In this document: positions 62,720 to 64,000 of the stretch, one piece after another
Position numbering within the stretch: position 1 is the stretch's first letter
Layout: each line of letters begins with the position of its first letter
Origin: Aphelocoma coerulescens
Taxonomy: Eukaryota; Chordata; Aves; Passeriformes; Corvidae
Direction: 5' to 3'
DNA length: 64,000 nucleotides
NCBI RefSeq assembly: GCF_041296385.1
Contig: NC_091017.1
Span: forward strand, 15,804,001-15,868,000
Notes under the pieces: generated by a model
Told to the model about the DNA's origin: nothing
The model's input: the letters and a program-made list of their open reading frames with translations, nothing else
Database searches by the model: none
Made by a program: the position numbers and the translations under genes

Positions 62720-64000
62720 GTATGTACATGTATATTGATTTTTACTCTCACAATCTGATGTTTGTTGTAAAAAAGTTTTGTATACAATGTTTAGAATAGA
62801 ACCATACTTCAGAAATCATTATCCTTCAGTGGGGTGGGTTCCCCATAATGGTGTGAGCAGTGGGCTTTTGTCCTTGAAAGATTTTTTTTCACAATCTAAT
62901 GGAAACTTTCTTTAGAAGTCATATCCTCTGTCATCAGACACCTATGTGAACTGATACTAGATAGAAATGATAGGGTGTTGGAACTGTAGAGCTGTGCCTG
63001 GGAATATGGTCTCTCTCTTTAATGAAAGGCTCTGGAATTTCAGAGAGAGAAGTGGGTGATTGAAGAGAGCTAGAGATCCTAGGAGTGAGTGCTCCTTAGA
63101 CGTGTCTGATTTCCTACCACCAACTTCTCAAAATGCCCAGCCCTTCCTCTTAGAGGCTTGTAAAGATTGTTTTGTAGTATTTCACATCCTTTAAGAAGCA
63201 AAGCATGTGTGTTTTCTCCTTTCTTTGTGCAGACATGGATTTACTTAGTTTCTTAACTCATTTATTGAGCCTGAGGCAAGTGGATGAGTAGGACAGTCTT
63301 AGTAATGCAGTTTAATGGCTTGTTTTGACTAGGCTGGTTTATACTGAAAATAACTGTTCTTAAACCAAATATGCCTGTGGGCCTGTACATTATAAAACCA
63401 GACTCATATGATCACTTTCATTCTCTAAATGGTTTGCTTTTCTGTGATGATTAAGATCATAAGAACAGTGACCCTACAGGCAAATGTAAAAACTATCCTC
63501 CAAAATATATTTGCAACAGTTCATTTGCTTTTTGTACCAAAGCTTTTACTTGACTTTGACACTTGGTTGCACCTGTTTTTTTAACCTTGCCTCTCCTGGG
63601 AACTACTGAGTGTTGAAGTATTTAAAATGTTTCTTTGAAAGTCTGCTTTACACAGGAATGGCAGAAGCCAGTCCTTTTGACTTTGAGTTAACAAATTAAG
63701 TCATGTCTTTCAAGGTACTCTTTATATGTAGCATTGTAAGATTGCTTTTTGTGTATTTAGCCAGTGTATAATAATGGCATGTAGCTCTTCCTTTGAGCTT
63801 TAGCAGAACTTAAAAAGAACTGTAAACTGCAAAAATTGAAAATCTGGAAATTCTGACATAAAGTTCTCATATCAGTCTTATTCCTTGCATGAAGTTGGTT
63901 CATAGCACTACAAGGCAATTTTAAAATCATCAGAATTTAGAGGGGTTTAGGAAACTATTTAATAAAAGCCTTGGTGGAACCTCACTGATCAGGCATTTTG
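62720..64000 (+). other. LRBA: LRBA intron 14 (start; continues beyond window)
   Basis: At least 1,281 bp, AT-rich. I looked for exon 15 (expected to complete an Asp codon, then a GPRPNQ-like start) and did not find it. Confidence 0.85.

Noticed and set aside
1..64000. CRISPR arrays, operons, bacterial or phage systems
   Set aside because: None seen. The intron structure, repeats and gene are those of a bird nuclear genome.

Overview
The window is vertebrate nuclear DNA from a bird, most likely a songbird. It carries many CR1 (chicken repeat 1) retroposon pieces, an isoleucine-tRNA-derived SINE with a CR1-type tail like the passerine TguSINE1, and LTRs of avian endogenous-retrovirus type. 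The only protein-coding gene I can name is the 5' part of LRBA (lipopolysaccharide-responsive beige-like anchor protein) on the + strand. Thirteen coding exons with GT-AG introns join without a frame break into 642 codons plus one base. The gene runs off the right edge.

Layout. Bases 1-9.7 kb are upstream of LRBA: repeats, weak-evidence sequence, and one possible spliced + strand transcript ending at a poly(A) signal near 9.49 kb. From 9.77 to 12.06 kb there are two CpG-rich blocks split by a CR1 copy. The second block holds the LRBA promoter, a probable non-coding exon 1, and exon 2 with the start codon at 12020. Intron 2 is about 39.6 kb (12239-51826). It carries CR1 fragments in both orientations, an LTR of about 0.87 kb, an old CR1/L3-type tail and many low-complexity tracts. 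No nested gene is recognisable. From 51.8 to 62.7 kb lie twelve closely spaced coding exons. The last 1.3 kb is the start of intron 14.

The encoded part is the N-terminal third or less of a protein that in mammals has about 2,850 residues: the leader, the first helical (armadillo-like) segment, the concanavalin A-like/laminin G-type domain (about residues 217-388), and the start of the next helical region. The RII-binding, PH-like, BEACH and WD40 parts lie outside the window. LRBA is a cytosolic, membrane-associated scaffold in vesicle traffic. It protects CTLA4 from lysosomal degradation in T cells.

I found no sign of a novel gene system. The observations most worth checking are in the promoter: an in-frame open extension of the LRBA frame across the UTR splice, and three exact 10-bp-spaced CTCACCTG copies. 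A compact sense LTR in intron 7 is also worth a look. Subfamily names and human comparisons rest on recognition from memory, not on a search.
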